From positions 680,735 to 744,734 of the forward strand of contig NZ_KK211100.1 in NCBI RefSeq assembly GCF_000620305.1: DNA of 64,000 nucleotides, written 5' to 3'. The stretch comes from Desulfitibacter alkalitolerans DSM 16504 (GTDB lineage: Bacteria > Bacillota > DSM-16504 > Desulfitibacterales > Desulfitibacteraceae). Made by a program: the position numbers and the translations under genes. Positions 61,226 to 64,000 of this stretch are shown one piece after another. The notes beneath the pieces were generated by a model. That model saw nothing but the letters and a program-made list of their open reading frames with translations, ran no database searches and was not told the origin of the DNA. The first letter of the stretch is position 1, and each line of letters begins with the position of its first letter.

Positions 61226-64000
61226 TTATCTTTTCAATAGATTATAAAGCATTTGAGCCATTTCTGCTCTAGTTGCTGATGCAGAAGGATTTATATATCC
61301 GTTGTTTCCTGATACAATACCCCTTTCAATTAAAGAAGCTACAGACTCCAAAGCCCAACCAGCTATACTATCTGTGTCCTTAAAATCTTCAATAGTAATC
61401 TCCCCAACTTTTTCAGGCAATTCCTCAATTAAAAGAAGTGAATTGTAAAGCGTGGTAAGCATTTCCTGTCGAGTTATTTTTCGCTCAGGTCCATAGATAT
61501 TATTTCCTATACCTTCTGTTAAACCAAGCTTACGTGCCTTATACAAGTATTCTGTATAGTATGTGTCCCCGCTGTCTATAAAATTTTCCACATCTACAAT
61601 ATCTTTTTCATAGTTCATCAAATCATAAGTATTCATAAGAAGAACAATAAACTGCCCTCTTGTCAAAGGAGAATTAGGACTAAAATGATCTGGACTCGTA
61701 CCAGAAGTAATCTCCCTTGCACTGATGAAGGTAACTGCATCATAATACCAAGAATCTTTCGATACGTCTTGAAAGGTCTTGTGATTATACCCTATGGCAA
61801 ATAAAGAAAAATGTGGAGTTTTAAAGGTTACTGACTTAGTTTGTTCACTGTACTTTCCTCTAACTGTTTTTAGGTTGCCGTCATTTCCAATATAGTATAC
61901 AACTACAGCATTGGGATTTTCATAAGTCCCTAAAGTGTATGGAACAGTCACATAAGCATGCCCACCCTTAAAATGGGATACTGTTTTATCTCCAGCTTTT
62001 ACCTGTATGCTGTAGACCGGTCTTCCCTCAACCTTTTTCTTGTTACTTTCTGACATGCCTTCCATCTCTGCTCTGCCAGCTTTTATAATGATATCTTCAT
62101 CTTCCGCCTCAGCATTAATTGCCGCAAGTGCCTTTTGATCAAAAGCTACTTCTATAAGATCGGAATAAACACCGAAGCTGCAGTCTGTTTCCCCCAATAT
62201 ACGGCTCAAATCTGACTTTTTAAATCCTATTTGAATTTGAGAAGCTTCTCCTAAAGAATTTATCAATATATTTATGCTGTCATTTTTCCCTGCAAAATTC
62301 TCTCTCTTTGCTCGTCTTATAAGAGCATCAAACATATTGGAGGTAATGTTTTCAGATATTTCTCCTCTGTAAGGTCTGGAATTAATAGTGGTTTGGATTG
62401 ATTTACCTTTATCCTTAGTCTCTACAGTTACGGTTACAGTTGCAGAAGGTAAAGAGCTTCCGGAGCTTTGGGTTTGTACTGATGCTCGAATAATGTTTAA
62501 GGTGTAAATATTTGATGTGCTCCCATCACTCACTTCAATAGTAACAGTATTGTTTCCCGTAGCTAAAGAAATGTTTTTCGTGTTTCCATAAGGCACGGCA
62601 TCACCATTTACAGTAACTGACCCGTAATAGGCTACAGGATTTATATTTACTAATTCAATATTATTGGCAACATTTACTGTGTAGCTGAATACATCTGATC
62701 CGAAAGACGGGGTTAAAGTTCCTTCACTGATGGTTAGACTGTTAAGAACAGGCTCTGAGCTGGCTACAGGTATATAGTTAATGTTGCTTCCTCCATAGGT
62801 TATTATATAGGTGTCCATAGATTCAAAGGGAACTCCCCATATATTGTAAGTGGCATTAATATCTACCAGCTCATGTAAATTCAAATACGTATATATACCA
62901 TAAGTATTGCCGCTGAAATTGTTTCTATTTATGTCCGAGCCTCCTATGGTCAAATCAAAAATGTCTCCATTTTCCTCTCCTGAAAGATGCAAGCCATAAT
63001 AATATCCTTTTATTCTATTATTGAAAACCTGTTTTTGATATTTACCTTCAAAAGGTGCCGCAGCATCTGGCGGAAAATATAAATAAATCCCAGAGTTGTA
63101 TGGAGTACTTGATACTAAGCTTTCAATATAGTTTCCTGTTATTAAAAGGTCTTTATCACTTTTTAAATACAATCCATGCTCATGATAAGCTGATGATGAT
63201 GTAATTTGGTTATTTGCCACGGTTAAGTTTCCGGAAATATTTAACGAAACACTATAACCTGTATATCCACTTATCTGATTGTCTTTGAAATATACCTCTT
63301 CAAAGGCACCTTCTACGTAAATCATCGTTGAGCCTGAGTATATTTCACTTCTACTCAATGTGTTTCTTGCAATCTCGACTATTCCTTCGTTCTGCGACCC
63401 ATGATCCCATCCATAAAAATAAATAGAAACGGCTTCAATATCTGTAAATATACAATCTGTGACCGCAAAGTTTCTTGGCTTGCTTAGTACAGAGTTTTCA
63501 TATTTAATCCCATGATAACCGCTTAAAAAATGTATTCTGGATATGGATGTATTGTCACCAGTTACTAGAACAGACACACTATCATGCGTCGTGTTACCGG
63601 CTATTATAGTGTCTTCTCCGCTTCCTATCAAAGATACGGGTCTGTCAAGCCATATATCTCTATTGTAAAGGCCATCTGCTATATTCACATTTCCTCCGCT
63701 TTTGACATAAGCTAAGGCTGTCTGTATATCATTGAAGGCTGTTTCTCCGTAAACATATCCATCTGAGTTATCCGCCGAGTAGCTATGATCCACATATACA
63801 TCTTCAGGGGCTGAAGTAACTAGAACGTCATCCAATAAATATACATCCTCAACATTCTCTGCCCACCCCGACGGCAAAAGCACGCTGCTTTGCTTCAATC
63901 GTAAAAGAACCTCATCCCTATCTTCTGTACCCCAATCCGTTCCTCTCAAATCAATCTTAGATTCAGTCTTTAACCTTACTGTATTTATATTATAGATGTT
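61226..64000 (-). CDS. S-layer-homology surface protein with beta-helix, truncated by window edge
   Basis: Minus-strand gene whose frame is open through base 64000, so its start is outside the window; a TTG at 63949 is not needed. Visible domains: a right-handed beta-helix region with repeated N-x-I/F turns (about the first 390 residues), a cadherin-like beta-sandwich (LNSLTISEGTLTPSFGSDVF), an IQTTINSRPYRG domain seen in many SLH proteins, and three SLH motifs at the C-terminus (FQDVSKDSWYYDAV, SGDTYYTEYLYKA, FKDTDSIAGWALESV). SLH repeats bind pyruvylated cell-wall polymer, so it is displayed on the surface. Signal peptide is not visible. Its ligand is probably a polysaccharide; uncertain. 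Confidence 0.9.
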   Translation of the reverse strand, partial: NIYNINTVRLKTESKIDLRGTDWGTEDRDEVLLRLKQSSVLLPSGWAENVEDVYLLDDVLVTSAPEDVYVDHSYSADNSDGYVYGETAFNDIQTALAYVKSGGNVNIADGLYNRDIWLDRPVSLIGSGEDTIIAGNTTHDSVSVLVTGDNTSISRIHFLSGYHGIKYENSVLSKPRNFAVTDCIFTDIEAVSIYFYGWDHGSQNEGIVEIARNTLSRSEIYSGSTMIYVEGAFEEVYFKDNQISGYTGYSVSLNISGNLTVANNQITSSSAYHEHGLYLKSDKDLLITGNYIESLVSSTPYNSGIYLYFPPDAAAPFEGKYQKQVFNNRIKGYYYGLHLSGEENGDIFDLTIGGSDINRNNFSGNTYGIYTYLNLHELVDINATYNIWGVPFESMDTYIITYGGSNINYIPVASSEPVLNSLTISEGTLTPSFGSDVFSYTVNVANNIELVNINPVAYYGSVTVNGDAVPYGNTKNISLATGNNTVTIEVSDGSTSNIYTLNIIRASVQTQSSGSSLPSATVTVTVETKDKGKSIQTTINSRPYRGEISENITSNMFDALIRRAKRENFAGKNDSINILINSLGEASQIQIGFKKSDLSRILGETDCSFGVYSDLIEVAFDQKALAAINAEAEDEDIIIKAGRAEMEGMSESNKKKVEGRPVYSIQVKAGDKTVSHFKGGHAYVTVPYTLGTYENPNAVVVYYIGNDGNLKTVRGKYSEQTKSVTFKTPHFSLFAIGYNHKTFQDVSKDSWYYDAVTFISAREITSGTSPDHFSPNSPLTRGQFIVLLMNTYDLMNYEKDIVDVENFIDSGDTYYTEYLYKARKLGLTEGIGNNIYGPERKITRQEMLTTLYNSLLLIEELPEKVGEITIEDFKDTDSIAGWALESVASLIERGIVSGNNGYINPSASATRAEMAQMLYNLLKR

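Noticed and set aside
1-64000. CRISPR array, tRNA or rRNA genes
   Set aside because: No regularly spaced repeats beyond two-copy tandems and no cloverleaf or rRNA-like sequence were noticed by eye.

Overview
The window comes from a low-GC, anaerobic, spore-former-type Firmicute (Clostridia, probably Peptococcaceae-like). This rests on AT-rich DNA, strong GGAGG ribosome sites with many GTG/TTG starts, SLH-domain surface protein, oxygen-sensitive enzymes (glycyl radical enzyme, aldehyde:ferredoxin oxidoreductase, Fe-S ferredoxins), MttB-type methyltransferases, and many TRAP carboxylate transporters. No rRNA, tRNA, CRISPR array or intact insertion sequence was seen.

Layout. 0.1-5.4 kb (minus): two intact non-pyrrolysine MttB-family methyltransferases, a RocB-like M20 hydrolase and a truncated third MttB. 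5.6-9.3 kb (plus): a DmsABC-type molybdoenzyme whose catalytic subunit has lost most of its N-terminal Fe-S motif. 9.5-10.6 kb: first copy of a decayed hydrolase/flavoprotein cassette. 10.7-11.9 kb: BenE-type transporter. 12.4-25.5 kb (minus): a long catabolic operon led by a GntR regulator, with CitE-like lyase, two-subunit acid-CoA ligase, Fe-alcohol dehydrogenase, thiamine-diphosphate enzyme, two sugar-isomerase-like TIM barrels, SDR, TRAP transporter and Zn-dehydrogenase. 25.9-32.6 kb (minus): a metal P-type ATPase locus with one canonical and one motif-degenerate ATPase, small accessory proteins and a Tyr/Gly/Asn-rich low-complexity membrane protein. 32.8-34.2 kb: an ABC-ATPase remnant and the second copy of the decayed cassette. 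34.3-36.9 kb: tungsten aldehyde oxidoreductase, four-cluster ferredoxin and MoaD-like protein. 37.1-42.6 kb: hydroxyacid dehydrogenase, second TRAP system, IclR regulator and divergent cupin gene, with a matched pair of predicted IclR operators. 42.9-44.3 kb: a fusion scar of two decayed genes. 44.7-49.3 kb: hydroxyproline dehydratase HypD, its activase and a proline racemase/hydroxyproline epimerase. 49.6-54.5 kb: acyl-CoA ligase and third TRAP system. 55-64 kb: lipase-like hydrolase with TetR regulator, eroded envelope-sugar genes, PAP2 phosphatase, frameshifted glycosyltransferase, anti-sigma-like protein with a truncated sigma factor, and an SLH surface protein running off the edge.

How it works together. 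The region looks like a catabolic island for small carboxylates, methylated amines and amino acids in an anaerobe: three separate TRAP uptake systems each sit beside enzymes that could oxidise, CoA-activate or cleave the imported acid. Interspersed are many gene remnants (at least ten), showing ongoing deletion and rearrangement. The loci most likely to hide undescribed biology are the paired P-type ATPase/low-complexity protein locus and the 13-gene operon of unknown substrate.
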